A DNA stretch of 64,000 bases. Source: Bolinopsis microptera. Taxonomy: Eukaryota > Ctenophora > Tentaculata > Lobata > Bolinopsidae. Under the pieces are notes generated by a model. It was not told the DNA's origin and made no database searches. It saw only the letters and a program-made list of their open reading frames with translations. Below are positions 1 to 11,700 of the stretch, one piece after another (positions within the stretch are counted from its first letter, which is position 1; every line of letters begins with the position of its first letter). Location: contig NC_087074.1 in the NCBI RefSeq assembly GCF_026151205.1, forward strand, positions 11,255,226-11,319,225. The letters are read 5' to 3'. Position numbers and translations under genes: made by a program.

Positions 1-2
1 GC

Positions 3-1152
3 GTTCCCTCTAATATCATGTCGCTCATCTACTTTGCTTTCAAGCAGAAGAGCGAGGGGTTGTTGTTGGTGCTTTATGTAACGATCAGCTGTACGGATAT
101 CTGTATCTGTATGTTCATCTGCCTGTTACCATGCTACTTTTCAATGGGAGGAAAGCTACACTCTTCAAAAGCATCGCGTAAGTATTTTTAAAATCTCGAC
201 TATTTATGCTATTGTGGTGCTTTGCAACGCAATATTAAAAGGGTTCTACCCACGATTAAATGATTTGTCGATTTGGTATTGTTTTCCTTTTTAAAAGATG
301 TTCTGTTGGCTTATAACAAACAGGAGCTGAAAGCCCTATAATTTCAGAATGTGTGAAACATGGGAGTATCTCTACAACATTCTCTCCTACTTCTCAATGT
401 TCCTGGTCATGCTCCTCAGTGTCACCCGGACCATAGCTATCATCGAGCCTTTCCGCAAGATAAACACATCCTCTATCTACTATATCATAGCTGGTTATGG
501 AGCATTCTTGTTAGTTCCTAACATTCTGTTGAAGATCTTCTTCGAGACAACCTGGTACATCAAGGAGCTGGGTTACTGCACGTCCTCCTCCGACCATGGA
601 AGGGCCTATGCGGTGCTGCAAAACTTGTTTCTGGTCATCCAGGTAGCCTTGCCGTCTGTTATAATCTTTTTAAGTTTCACCTTGTCGGTTGATAGACTGC
701 TCAGACGTCCGAAACCGCAGATGGGAGCATGGCGGATTAGGCAAAGGGTTTCAGTGACCATATCCATGTTTACCGCTCTATTCCTTTTCTGGAACCTCCC
801 CTTCTTCACCAACATGTGCCTTATGTTGATTATACAGGCAATGCCAAATGGAATGTACCCAGAACCCTTCTTCACCTCCATGTTCATGGGATCGTACTCG
901 TGGATGATAGGCAAGGTACTGTTTGTAGTTCTCAATGCTACCTGTAATCCTATCCTCTACATGTGCAGGATGAAAGGATTTGCTATCTGGATAGGACTAC
1001 GTAATGAGAAGACAAACGAGGGTAAAATTAAAAACAATTTCAAGTATCTAATGCCGATGACACAGGCACTGACCTTTAACCCAGCCATACAAAATGTCAG
1101 GTCAGCCTCAAGGCGCATTATTTCCTTCAAACAACCACCAAGAAATCATTGA
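3..1152 (+). CDS. Rhodopsin-like (class A) GPCR, 5' end outside window
   Basis: Seven-transmembrane receptor gene cut by the window edge. Exon 3-177 encodes the end of TM1/ICL1 and a TM2 with an Asp in its middle (ISCTDICICMF). The main exon starts at 348 after a TTTCAG acceptor and encodes TM3 to TM7 with no further intron. TM3 starts with the conserved Cys (MCETWEYLYN). The DRY position reads TRT (LLSVTRTIAII), as in many divergent invertebrate receptors. ECL2 carries a Cys (GYCTSS), TM6 has FLFWNLPFF in place of FxxCWxP, and TM7 has the NPxxY motif (CNPILYMC). The ligand cannot be told; neuropeptide or orphan receptor is the family-level guess. Oddity: the clear GTAAGT donor at 178 leaves one leftover base, while the acceptor at 347 needs two, so a GC donor at 176, a microexon or a frameshift must be invoked. 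The stop is at 1150-1152. Confidence 0.85.
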
Positions 1153-1212
1153 AAATACGCATTATCTCGACTAAATGAACCCGATATCCTTGAAGGGGTG
1201 TCTTTCAGGAAT

Positions 1213-4200
1213 TCAAACTGCTTGAAGAGCATCAATAAAAAAAGGATAATTTGCATTTGAATATCTGGGAGAGAGAAAGGATCCTGTAGCATGACCTAAA
1301 TCCTCGATAACATGCATCAAGTTTTCTACAACAGTAAAACAAGTGCGTTAACCAGTACATACCAACATTAAGCTTATTAGCAATCTCCAACAAAAGTGCA
1401 TTTGCTTGAGCCGCTATCCTCCCTTCATCGTCCTCCAAACCTCTGAAGTCAGTCCAGAGTTTACCCGCTGTGATAACCCCCAGCCAGCCGCTGGCCCGGT
1501 ATTGGCCTCCGTCTTTAGACTGTTCTTGTACCATGCAGGGTACTATCTGTGGTGAAGTGGGTTGTGTTAGCATGTTAGCATGTTAGCATGTTAGCATGTT
1601 AGCATGTTAGCATGTTAGCATGTTAGCATGTTAGCATGTTAGCATGTTAGCATGTTAGCATGTTAGCATGTTAACGTGCCTGTAGCTCATCAGAACATTA
1701 TCAACAATTTGGACGACATGGTGCACCTTGGCTAGATTTCAGTGCACACAGCAACTATAAGTGAAGTTATAAAATATAAAATATTCGCTTGCTGTTTCGA
1801 TGGTCATTGAAAATATTTCAAAATTATTTGACAAAAACTGTTTCTTTAGTTTGTGTAAATAGTGTGAGGACTCGAACTACTCTATGAATTGTACTTATCA
1901 GTATTAACTGTCACATATAGAAGTTCAACCCAAAATTTGTATTTGATAACTTGCTGACAGGTAGCTTTGAGGCTCGTCAAAAACTTAACTTTTAATTGCA
2001 GAAAAACTTAAAAGTGGTCTCCGATCTGAAGCAAGATTGAGTAGATTTGGCCGGCCACTTACGATGAATTGAAACTACAAAATACGCAAGTATTTACTAA
2101 AACTAAAACTCATAAACATCGAGACCAAATAACAGGAAGAATACAAAAAAGACTGGGCTAAACCTGAACTTTGCGATCTTTAGCGTAGTTGAGTTCTAGT
2201 TCACAAGACTCAGAGGCCTCGTAGTCTTCCGTCATAAAGGGACAAATCATCGACGCACCCTCTACTCCCTTAGCCATAGCAGCGTTAATATTACCTGGTA
2301 GGTAATCATCTTTAACCTCACGGTTAGTAAAACATGCTTCAAATTGTTCACTACAATTATTGGAACAGGTAAATATTGTAAATTTTGATAAAATAAATAC
2401 ACTTTTAGGGCATATCATACTTAATATGAGAAATGGGAATATCACGAATTCTGAACCATGACATTTATACCCTAGATAAGTATAAACTAACCTGAAACTA
2501 CCCTAAATAAGTCAAAACTAACCTGAAACTCCCCCCTTTATGTCCATCCAAACAGGGATCCCTATACTCTCAATATACTCGTATGTTGTCCGTACTACGT
2601 CCTGAACTCCCCAGTTATAGGACAGCATAATGTGCTTTTCTCCCAACTGAAGTGTCGTAATGATAAATATGTTTGTATAATTAATGTTTGTATAATTGAT
2701 TTTGTTATTACTCGGCAAAGGAATAGGGTCGTATCCAAACCAAGGTTAATGTAATTTAAATGACATACGCGATATCAAATAAATTAGTGTTAGGAAAGGG
2801 TTTATGTTTCTTGTGAGCCATTAAATCTGCAATCAACATATCTTTCAGAGTTACGGAGAATAATAATTTCATATTGTTATTAAGAACCGTACAAAAACTA
2901 ACATCACGTCTTATTCATACTTTCATATTGTCTTGGAACAAATTAGACATCATCCCAAATATTCAATGATGTTATATTGAAGTATTAAGCTAAAATTGTA
3001 TCAACAGAAATTTAGTTTATGTTGAGCGCAGTATTATTTAGAATGTCAAATTTTCGAATACTACACTGTAGTAACTACAGTTAACAGTCAACACTATAAT
3101 CAACTAATCAGTTGAACTTGTATGAGTTGAACTTGCATCTATTGAAGCGTGGCTATACTTTGTTGACAACATTCCATTGACACTTTTACAACAATTATCA
3201 GCTTAAAACTTGGTCAAACACAAGTGTTTTTAAAATTATCAAATTCGTAAAATGAGGCTTATTATGAAGTTATGATTATAGATTATATAAAGTTATTGGT
3301 ATGGAAGCAAATACAGTTGACGTGATTTGACTGAGAGTGATATCTATTAATATCCAAATTAAATCCTCGCCGATCGTGAAATTTTAACATCAAATATCCT
3401 TGCCAAGGCCTTAAAAATACGCCATCCTGGTATTGGAATTACAATTGTCAGCCGCGTTCGTGCGTGTGTGATGACTGATGCAATGGTATAATGCACGTGC
3501 AATAATTGTTTTCGTGCAGTTTTGTTGTTGACACTGACTAACACTGCACCTTGCCAACTCTCTAGTAGAGAGTTGAGTTGTAAGTAGTGATCACGATTTG
3601 ACCTAGTAGACTGTAGAGAATAGTGTGATAAAGAGGTTTATCTTTATTCAGTGGGTAATTATAACAGGAGCTTCTCCATCCATGATCTGAGATAATCTAC
3701 CATCTAACTTATACAATCAATCTTTTCTAATAATTTACTTCTTATTTACAATTTTATAATACGTTTTAATTAATTTACTCTAACGTAAATTTTTCTTACA
3801 TCCGAAATATACCTATATATCACCTTGAATACCTTATGAGACATATTTAAATTGTACGAAAGTTGGGGGGTTCTTCGAAAAAAACGCCATAATTTCGGAC
3901 TTAAATTTAGGTCACCATCATTATTTTCCCCAAATTATTTTTCACACATTTTCCTTAATTATGACTTTATCGATTTACTATCAACTTGTCAATATAGTAA
4001 GTTATAGATATAATTCATCAAACAATTAATGAACACTAGTATTCGATAATGAATTGCATTGCTTTAAAAATGATTTTGGACACGTTCCATTAAAAATAAG
4101 CAAGCTCTGTCACTGCTTTATTGGCCACGCGGCGGTGAAATTTCGGGAGTAGTGGAAGATAATAAATACTGTCTGTCTCCTATACCCTCTGTAGGATCAT

Positions 4201-4925
4201 AAGTTAAGTTAAGGCTAACTTTCAAAGGCTCCGGAAAAAATTGTTTACAAGATGAAACAGCTGATCAAAGAAGATCTTTGTATTTCATTTTCTCAAATAT
4301 TGGGTTTCATTTTTGTAAAATAAGGAGATTAAAAATATCCCCAGATACCATGATTTAATCTGGGGTACGAAATGTGGTGGTTTTTGGTAAAACTTCCCAT
4401 ATTTTCGTTCCCAAATCATTTATGTCACCGGAATTATAATGTCGAACATAAATATGTCTCGTAAGGTATGCTATTTCGTTTTACAATAGACAAGAGTCTA
4501 TAAACTTATGAAAGTGCAGCCAGGACACAATTTTTATTGTATAACTATTGCCTGGTATGAATTTACGTTTATTTTACGGTATAAAATAATAAATAAATAT
4601 TAATAAACTTAATAACTGTAAGTTTGAATTAATTCACTGCCCGTTTTGATTTCAACCTCAGATGACGAAGAATCAAATGGCGTGATTTGAGAATCAGTGC
4701 CCTACGATTATGATATTTTGTGCGGATTATACGAAAATATTATTTGGAAAAATTACCAACGTGAATTTCGGTCACATAAAAACGTTAGGTATGATCATAT
4801 TACAATTGGGAGGGAGGAAGCGAAGTACTTGAAGTCTGGTACTAGTTCATACTTTTAACAGTTGATAAAAACAGTTTACTCACCTTTTCAACCAGTTCGG
4901 CTATGATTTCCGGTGTAAGACTCAT
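1213..4925 (-). CDS. TIR-domain-only cytosolic protein, five exons, about 198 aa
   Basis: Five exons read on the minus strand: 4925-4884, 2646-2523, 2297-2164, 1546-1363 and 1325-1213. Each join has a GT donor (GTGAGT, GTTAGT, GTTTAG, GTATGT), an AG acceptor and matching phase. The short first exon (MSLTPEIIAELVEK) is followed by the TIR domain: HIMLSYNWGVQ (box 1-like), GIPVWMDIKGGVSG, EGASMICPFM, SCELELNYA and SGWLGVITAGKLWTDFRG. I associate this last motif with stand-alone invertebrate TIR proteins. A catalytic-type Glu of NADase TIRs may lie in SESCELEL, but this is not certain. No membrane segment, death domain or leucine-rich repeat is seen, so it looks like a cytosolic adaptor or effector. 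The first intron is 2.2 kb and could hide another exon. The gene converges on the GPCR gene, stops 60 bp apart. Confidence 0.75.
1234..1239 (+). terminator. AATAAA polyadenylation signal of the GPCR gene
   Basis: A canonical AATAAA lies 82 bp after the GPCR stop codon. It sits inside the last coding exon of the opposite-strand TIR gene, so the two transcripts should overlap at their 3' ends. Confidence 0.55.
1566..1673. repeat. 8-bp tandem repeat (TGTTAGCA)n, about 13 copies
   Basis: A perfect octamer array lies in intron 2-3 of the TIR gene, just upstream (minus strand) of its fourth coding exon. Confidence 0.95.
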
Positions 4926-5499
4926 GTTGGTCCTGAGTAGAAAGTTCATTAAAATTATGACCAAATAAAACGATACATAGAATGTTCATAATGTATGTTG
5001 GTATCTCGGTACACACAGAAATTATTCAAACAAACTGTAACATGCAATCAATTAAAAATATACATCCTTAAATACTCATTCGTATTTATTTCATCGTTAA
5101 TGATTCATGATTCATCTACTATAATGATTGAACTGGTTTCCCAGAATTTATTTGAATCATCAAAATCCAAATAACACAACAAACCATACAAAATCTAGAA
5201 GGCAACGAATAGAAACATAATGTTATGAAAACTATAAACTAAGAGTAACCAAATTGAGATGGGTATTTAAAGATAGCTCTTTTAACCTAAACAATAATAG
5301 CGTGTAACCTGAACAAAAGAACAAACAACCGATAATTGCACTATGACTAAGAAGCTGATTAAGCATTCCAACGGGGCCTGTTGTATGTAGCAGCAATACA
5401 CAGCCACAAGCACCCACAAGCAGACAAACACAAGCAGCCACAAGAGGAAGCTTGTAGCTCCCCGACAACAGCTATACACTATACAATAAAGTGTGGGCT

Positions 5500-7290
5500 T
5501 CAGAGTACGATATACGGGACATCAATAAATTCATGACCTGTGACATTGTGGCGTTGCTTAGCTTTGTGTCATAACTTGAACCAGTATTTGGTTATATTTG
5601 AATAGTTTATATGACTGATAATCACTTTTTCATGTTTATTAACGTTTGCCATGTATTTAGGATTTGTTATTACTCTCTGCATTCACAAAATAGAAGCTTT
5701 AGTTCGTTTAGTTTTGAAATCAAGTTTGAAATCAAAGTTTTGATATCAAACGCACGTTTTTTAATGCTACTTGATTGTTAACTGTCAATTATGTTTATTT
5801 TTAACTCCTTCTTGTATGACTGTCTCTGACCATTAGATGATAAAATAATTCAATCTTGAAACATTGTCATATTTACCTGTTCGTGTCATTTTGTGAGCAT
5901 TTTGATCAAAATTGATGATCAAACAAACTCATTTAGCTAATCATGGAGGCTTACTGGGTTTAAGAATACCGATAATTAGCTAGGGCTCCAATATAAATAT
6001 GCCTCTTTGTATCATAAATAAAACTTCATTTTGGAGGCATAACACTGTCATTTTGTGAGGCTAGGTCATTTTTTTGTCATTTTTTCTACAAATGCACTAA
6101 ATCATTTTTTTATTTGACCAAGTAGTCTTTTGATTGACATAATCATGGTAGGTACCTGTTTTTCGGGGTTAAATTCAAAACTTTGGTCTCCATTCTAATA
6201 ACAGTTTAGGCGGCAAGACTGAACCAAAAAACCCATATTTATGTTAAATAATAGATTCTATATCAGTTTCATTCCTTGGGAAGTGTTAATTAATGCTTTT
6301 TCTTTCATACATAAAAGAATAGGGCTCAATGTATAGGAACATAACTACAGCATGGTCCATGTGGCTGTCATTTTGTGATCCTGTCATTTTGTAAGGCCGA
6401 TACCCGTATCTGTATTATGTTTTTAAAGAAAATGTTTAAAAATTTAATTAGCTGTATTAAATTTTCTGATTAACAGGTCACTCCAAACGGGAACAAACTT
6501 CTAAACTATAAAGAAACAGCTACAATGTTTTCGATATCTTGTTTGGGAGAGAGTGAACAATACAATTTACGAGGAATATTTAATATATACCAGGAATGTT
6601 GTTCATTAGGTAATGTGCGAGTATTGCACACGCGCGGGATTAATGCTTTCTAACAGGATTACAAAGGCATTAAGGCATAACAAAGCCAAGTGTTGGTGAG
6701 AATAGTGTATAACAATGTTTCACCACTATTCTCACTGGCACTGGCACTGGTAGTGACATTACCGGAGGCAAACCGTTTAATGGCAAGTGGGCTCTTTTGG
6801 AGGAATCTCCCATTTAGAGGAGATTTAACAGTGTTGTTATTTAAGTTTTTAACAGAGATTTTTTACAATGGGTCACATATTTAAAACTGGTGAATTTTTG
6901 AGGGTCAGTTCAGATAATAGTAATAGTACGTCCCAGTTCATATGAAATGAGAACAATTTAATGGTTCGAAATATGACTCAATTTGTCACAAATAAATATC
7001 TTCTGACATTATTATAGTAGTACAGTAAGGGAATATACCAAATTGTAATTCAGAGCATTGAAAAGCAAGATTAAAATCACGGTGTGTTAACTTATACAGC
7101 TTGCAATCTGTTTAAAGTTAAATTTAGCTCTACTAAATATGCAGATTGCAGAACTAAACATGCCAGAAACACATGTATTTCTCAATTTCTGTCAGATCCT
7201 GCTTACTTGCTTATCCTGACATATAAATATAATATTATGTACTTGGCAGGGATCAGATACACGCGATAGATTGCTAGTCTAATATGAAAA
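5500..7290. other. AT-rich intergenic stretch, no supported gene
   Basis: Several long T- and A-rich tracts are present. Short open frames near 6690 and 7084 have no recognisable motif, no splice context and low-complexity composition. I see no gene here. Confidence 0.6.
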
Positions 7291-7303
7291 CTATGGCTTG
7301 TGA

Positions 7304-7831
7304 CTGCAAGGTCAACAGAAAATCGCGATTATTTAGGTCAAAAATTGCGGCGCCGCGACAAGCCAAACTAGGCAAAATCGTGGCGAAAATCTCGAAAATC
7401 GCAGCAAAAATAATGTATTTGCACGAATAGAATTATGAATTAGGGGTAGACTGGTTTGTAGGGTAATGACTTGCTATAGTTGGTTTGTGTGTACGACTTA
7501 AAGGTGGCTACTTAAAATTTGCGGCGTGTTGCCAGCATTATGGTATCCTTTGTATACAAAACTTATATGTTTTTCACTATCACTATGTTTGAAGAAATAT
7601 TTCCTTTACCCTCATGAGTTTTTTTCCATATTGATTATTGTGTTCGCAAGGGTATGTTATAAAGTTATAATATAAATTAATTGTCTTAACAATTGATCAG
7701 TGTTCTCATTGTTCCAAATCTCAATTAACAAATTTGTCGCGGAGAATGGGAAAAATCGCGATTCCACACGTGCCGCGATTCCGCAAGTGCCGCGATTCCG
7801 CACGTGCCGCGATTTCCTTTTGACCTTGCAG
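7304..7831. mobile_element. MITE with CTGCAAGGTCAA inverted ends
   Basis: The left end CTGCAAGGTCAACAG matches the reverse complement of the right end (TTGACCTTGCAG), with 12 bases perfect and near-identity further in to AAATCGCG. TTGTGA occurs directly outside both ends (7298-7303 and 7832-7837), which looks like a target-site duplication. The interior is rich in CGCGATT words, including an iterated CCGCGATTCCGCA/CGTG block near 7755-7815. No transposase is encoded, so the element is non-autonomous. Confidence 0.7.
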
Positions 7832-8038
7832 TTGTGAGATAACAGATCCCAAAGCTGTATGTGAAGATTGGTCATAATATCAATCTGCGCCGTAGACACG
7901 TCTGCAGATGATGTCTATTTCGTCTAATCTAGTCTATTAGACTCTACAGTCTACGTAAATAGACTGTTTTGGGAAAATGACAGTTTGAAGGATCTCATGC
8001 AATACATGACAATCAACGTCCTTACTAACATCATTGTC

Positions 8039-8225
8039 GGTGCCGTAGCTCAGTGGTTATGGTATCCACGTTGGCAGAGGTCCCTGGTTCGAACCCCGCT
8101 CGTGGCGAAAATTATACAAATGGTATCTCTCAGTTCTATCTTCGAGATCGGTCTAGTTATCCACCAAGCTGCAATTGGTACAGGGCCTAGGCCTTGGAAA
8201 CTACTAATTAATTTATGGCTGCTGT
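8039..8225 (+). mobile_element. tRNA-derived SINE (head region)
   Basis: An RNA polymerase III A-box-like TAGCTCAGTGGTTA (8046-8059) is followed at normal spacing by a good B box GGTTCGAACCCC (8086-8097). The acceptor and T stems pair poorly, so it is not a working tRNA. The sequence continues into an unrelated tail (to about 8225) instead of a CCA-ready end. This is the standard layout of a tRNA-derived SINE. Its exact tail end is not clear. Confidence 0.6.
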
Positions 8226-8239
8226 GATGGGCTCCTCGT

Positions 8240-9330
8240 GCAGAAATGCATGTTAATATCTATCAAATCGCTTACACTCGTGTGAGCTTGGAGAAGTATC
8301 ATGGGCGGGCGTTGCCAGGTAACCATGGCTATTCCGTGAATGGAATTAGCTCCGTATTTTTTGTTTTTATTTTCTTTACTAACATCAAGTGAAGATCGGA
8401 CATTGCAAAATAAATAGTCAGGAAACTGGCCATAAACTTTAAACTGTTTCAGTCTTCATAGTGTTATTATATAGTGCTGTTACTGCTGTATAGTGTTAAC
8501 ATAGCTGTTACTGCTGCATAACTATTAACTATATCACAATTCAGAGTCATGCGAGCAAATATCACAGTAAATCTTGTTGTTTTTAATAACACGATATTAT
8601 AACATTTCCTGTTCTATCACATAAACACATAATGGTGATAAATATTTCCAGTTTTTAACCGTTAATCCGGGAATTTTTTCTCCCGTCCCGTTCGAAGAAG
8701 AGGAAGACAATAGATTAAGAAGAAGAAGAAAATGATGACTGGAATTAGAGAAGCAAATAGCGTATTCTATATGGTGGTCGAAGTAAAATAACTCTTCTGT
8801 AAGACTTTCAGAGGACTTAGTAATCGCTTTTTCAGACATTATTAGTGGAAGACGGAGGTGGACAATTTTATTTGGAGAGTTAGTAAGTTCAGAAAAACAA
8901 TTCAACGGCTCAATGATAATGTTAAACGCTTGCTACAAACAAGCAACGATAAGTTACGACAGTCAATGGGGTGCGTACTCTATAATACTTAGAGACTTAG
9001 ATTCTTATTATTAAACATGGGTAGCTCATAAATATAATGTGGGAACTGCAGATATACGTATGAGATTGATGCATCCTAGCATAATATTCACTTGATTCAG
9101 TTCAAATTTTTCAGTAGCTTAATTAACGAGCGGTCTGTAGACTTTGTGACTAAAATTATATTCAATGTTAATTCTTTAACAAAATTTCGAAGCTAAGTAA
9201 GAATTGATTGCACACAAAATTATCATTAACTAAAGATCTAAAGTATCTTATATCATACATTTTTATTGTAAAATAATCTAGCAAATAAACTGTTAAAATC
9301 AATATCAATCATTCAACTCCATTGCGATTC
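8240..9330. other. Intergenic stretch, nothing recognised
   Basis: AT-rich, with a purine-rich GAAGAAGAAG tract near 8700-8730. A minus-strand open frame at 8597-8905 shows no family motif. Confidence 0.55.
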
Positions 9331-9530
9331 CATTTTATTCAAGTTTTTATCGCAAGACAACAATGTATACAGAAAATAAAAGCCAGCTAGTCCCAAACAA
9401 GACCATGGTTACTCTGCGACAGAAAAACTCTTCCTTCATATTCAGTAGAAATACCACCACACAGTCCCAACAATCACCACAGTTCCAACAATCATGAGAT
9501 TGCAGTCAATAATAACCAAACAAAACCACT

Positions 9531-9749
9531 TCAAACCTCATCAACATTTACCTCCCCGTATTCCAGAAACTTATCCTCGTAGCGTCGGGGGTTATAACTC
9601 CCGATCAGCCGACACAGCGGGGAACACACATCCAGCAAGCCAAAGAAAAAGAGAACCCCTATCCCGAACACAAAGACCATAAGAGCCACCGTGTTAGAAC
9701 CTGATCCAGCACCTGGTTCCTGGTGAACTGGTAGGGTGATGTTGGTCAT
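9531..9749 (-). CDS. Single-pass membrane microprotein, copy 1 (72 aa)
   Basis: ATG-initiated intronless frame of 72 codons. It has a short N-terminus with an N-glycosylation sequon (MTNITL) and a Gly/Ser-rich stretch, one hydrophobic span (residues about 22-42, VALMVFVFGIGVLFFFGLLD), then a Cys-containing juxtamembrane CSPLCRLIG and a tail SYNPRRYEDKFLEYGEV. The same span-PLCRL-SYNPRRYED architecture recurs in the next gene at 10205-10405, which is strong evidence that both are real genes from a tandem duplication. By positive charges the tail should be cytosolic. An AATAAA (minus strand) lies at 9339-9334. I do not recognise the family. The topology resembles small auxiliary subunits of channels or receptors, but nothing specific supports such a role. 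Confidence 0.65.
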   Translation of the reverse strand: MTNITLPVHQEPGAGSGSNTVALMVFVFGIGVLFFFGLLDVCSPLCRLIGSYNPRRYEDKFLEYGEVNVDEV

Positions 9750-9998
9750 GCTCAGTGGTACTACCAGTGGTGATAGTCGTGATCAGCAGAACAACAAAAG
9801 AAAACAGCTCACTTAGAAAAGAGAAACTAAGATAATTGACGCCTGAGAACGGTGCAGAGCCGAGGTCTGTACAGTAATAACTAATACTAACATAACACCA
9901 GAACTTAATAACGCTGCAATGACTGTGAGGGAGTGAGTCACCTGCTGAAATAATATTTCGTTCTGATGAGAGCGTGAATCGCTCAGGGGATTACTGAC

Positions 9999-10058
9999 TT
10001 TATACTGCATACCACATAGGATAACTCCGCAGTCATTCCTGGTACTACTGACTTTATA
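9999..10058 (-). promoter_or_regulatory. Two TATA-box-like motifs upstream of membrane microprotein copy 1
   Basis: AGTATAAAGTCAGTA occurs twice on the minus strand, with TATAAA at 10058-10053 and 10004-9999, 54 bp apart. Both lie 250-310 bp upstream of the ATG at 9749. The repeat of the whole 15-base context suggests a duplicated core promoter. A 5' UTR of about 220 bases, possibly spliced, would follow. Confidence 0.35.
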
Positions 10059-10204
10059 CTCCGCAAGACCGCACCACACGAGGAGTATGGCTCAGCTGGG
10101 CTCTCTGTAATGGTCTGTCTACAGAGCAACAGCACCGTGTCATGATGTCATAATAATCACTACATCACTAAAGCTCTTGATAATCTGTCTCTCTACATAT
10201 CCGC

Positions 10205-10405
10205 TCACACGTCCCCATACTTCAGAGCTCTGTCCTCGTATCTACGAGGGTTGTAGCTCGTAGCCAGTCTGCAGAGAGGCGGGCAGATCTCCATCAGTAA
10301 GAAAAAAAGTAAGCATGCCACTCCCACGCCGAATATAAAAAGGGTCAGCATGTCCGTGGGGGCTATCTCGTCCTCGTGCGGTGGTGTCGTCAAAGTCTGC
10401 TTCAT
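10205..10405 (-). CDS. Single-pass membrane microprotein, copy 2 (66 aa)
   Basis: ATG-initiated 66-codon frame, paralogous to the frame at 9531-9749. A short acidic N-terminus (PHEDEIAPTD) is followed by a hydrophobic span LTLFIFGVGVACLLFFLLME (residues about 20-39), then CPPLCRLAT and SYNPRRYEDRALKYGDV at the C-terminus. Identity to copy 1 is concentrated in the span, the C-x2-L-C-R-L box and SYNPRRYED, while the N-termini differ. The N-terminus lacks the sequon of copy 1. The two lie head to tail, 455 bp apart. Function unknown. Confidence 0.65.
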   Translation of the reverse strand: MKQTLTTPPHEDEIAPTDMLTLFIFGVGVACLLFFLLMEICPPLCRLATSYNPRRYEDRALKYGDV

Positions 10406-10811
10406 ACCTTCGGCTAGATAATGGATATTTGCTTAGCATCACGCATCATGAAACTATGGATCAATTTAACAAAAATAAGGTCAAGATTTAAAATGGCTTA
10501 TGATGGCTTTATATGCTACTACACTGTCGCTTGTGTGCACAAAAGTCAAAATTCTGATTATTTCGGTTACGTTAGAATATCGGCCAGGAAAAGATGGTCG
10601 CAGAATCGGAAATTGGTCCAATCTTTATCTATACCTCCTAAAACATACCATCGACGTTTAAAACATTTGAATTTAAACAAAAAACAGTTGATCAGGTTGT
10701 CATATTTTCATATTTTTAAAGCATCTAATCGTCGTGATCATTACCAAACGAAAAATGACGCACCAAATGACAAGGTAAGTGAATTTTTAATAAAATAAGA
10801 GAATTATATTT

Positions 10812-11042
10812 CTATAAAATATTTAAGGAAACTACCCGCTCCCTAACAGCCATAACCAAACCTATACACACTACACATTTAAAACAGTAAAGATATACAC
10901 TAAGAACAAGAAGCTGTAGAGCAGTGTGTTTGATACTAGATACACCAGAGCCACACAGCAAGGATGGAGGTGTTGGTCCAGAAACTATCCTAACAGGTGC
11001 CTCACAGAACCCGTCTTCAAGTCTATTTTTATTCTCAGCCAT
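10812..11042 (-). CDS. Hypothetical small membrane protein (76 aa)
   Basis: ATG-initiated frame directly upstream of the two microprotein genes and in the same orientation. A polar N-terminus (MAENKNRLEDGF) is followed by one long hydrophobic, Cys-containing span at residues about 41-67 (ALQLLVLSVYLYCFKCVVCI). It has no clear similarity to the neighbouring pair. It may be a single exon, a small gene or chance; only the ATG, length and hydrophobic span support it. Confidence 0.3.
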   Translation of the reverse strand: MAENKNRLEDGFCEAPVRIVSGPTPPSLLCGSGVSSIKHTALQLLVLSVYLYCFKCVVCIGLVMAVRERVVSLNIL

Positions 11043-11700
11043 GCTACAGAGCCCACAGTTTTACATGTAAAATTACACATCATATTTTACGGACCCCAGG
11101 TTTAAATGTTTATAAACACATCGAAGATATGGCGAAGTAACAGGCTGAGTGTAGTTTTGTAAAACATATTTGGATACAGTTTTCGGTGGTTCACTGGCAA
11201 CATATAAAGATATCAGTGTGGTGGGTGCGAAATTACAAGCTATTGCATAATTCTAATATTGCACTTTTTGCATCATCGGCCGTTATTTGTTCTATTAGGT
11301 TTGTGTACTTCAACTTGGCAAAATTGTGTAAAATGAGATAAGATTGACATGTCCATTAATATGGTTAGGGTCAAACGTTCTACATTAAAAACATCGGAAA
11401 GTACATAGAATAAAAAACATAATATACAGAAAAATTGTTCTTCTTAAGATTATTCTATTCTAAGAAAGTTCTTTTATATCATTATTATCAGAAGGCAAGT
11501 TAATAATGCATTGACTTATAAACAAACTTCTAGCACCTAACAATAACAATATTGCCAATTGTAAGACTCGGAACACTTTTAAGAAGAGTTCATTTAATTT
11601 TAAAATAAATCTCATTCTGAAGATTTGTGGGGATTGTTTTTTTGTTTATTATGGTGTTTTCAATTTTATTCTCATTTTCTTGTATATATGCACCAATGGT

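Noticed and set aside
606-935. Minus-strand open frame of 109 codons
   Set aside because: Exact antisense shadow of the GPCR transmembrane region.
5232-5479. Hydrophobic minus-strand frames with two possible membrane spans
   Set aside because: No ATG (TTG/GTG starts), and the sequence is a low-complexity GCTTGTGGCTGCTTGTG repeat that yields Leu/Val/Cys runs by itself.
8039-8108. Intact tRNA gene
   Set aside because: A and B boxes are good, but the acceptor and T stems do not pair well and the sequence continues into a SINE-like tail.
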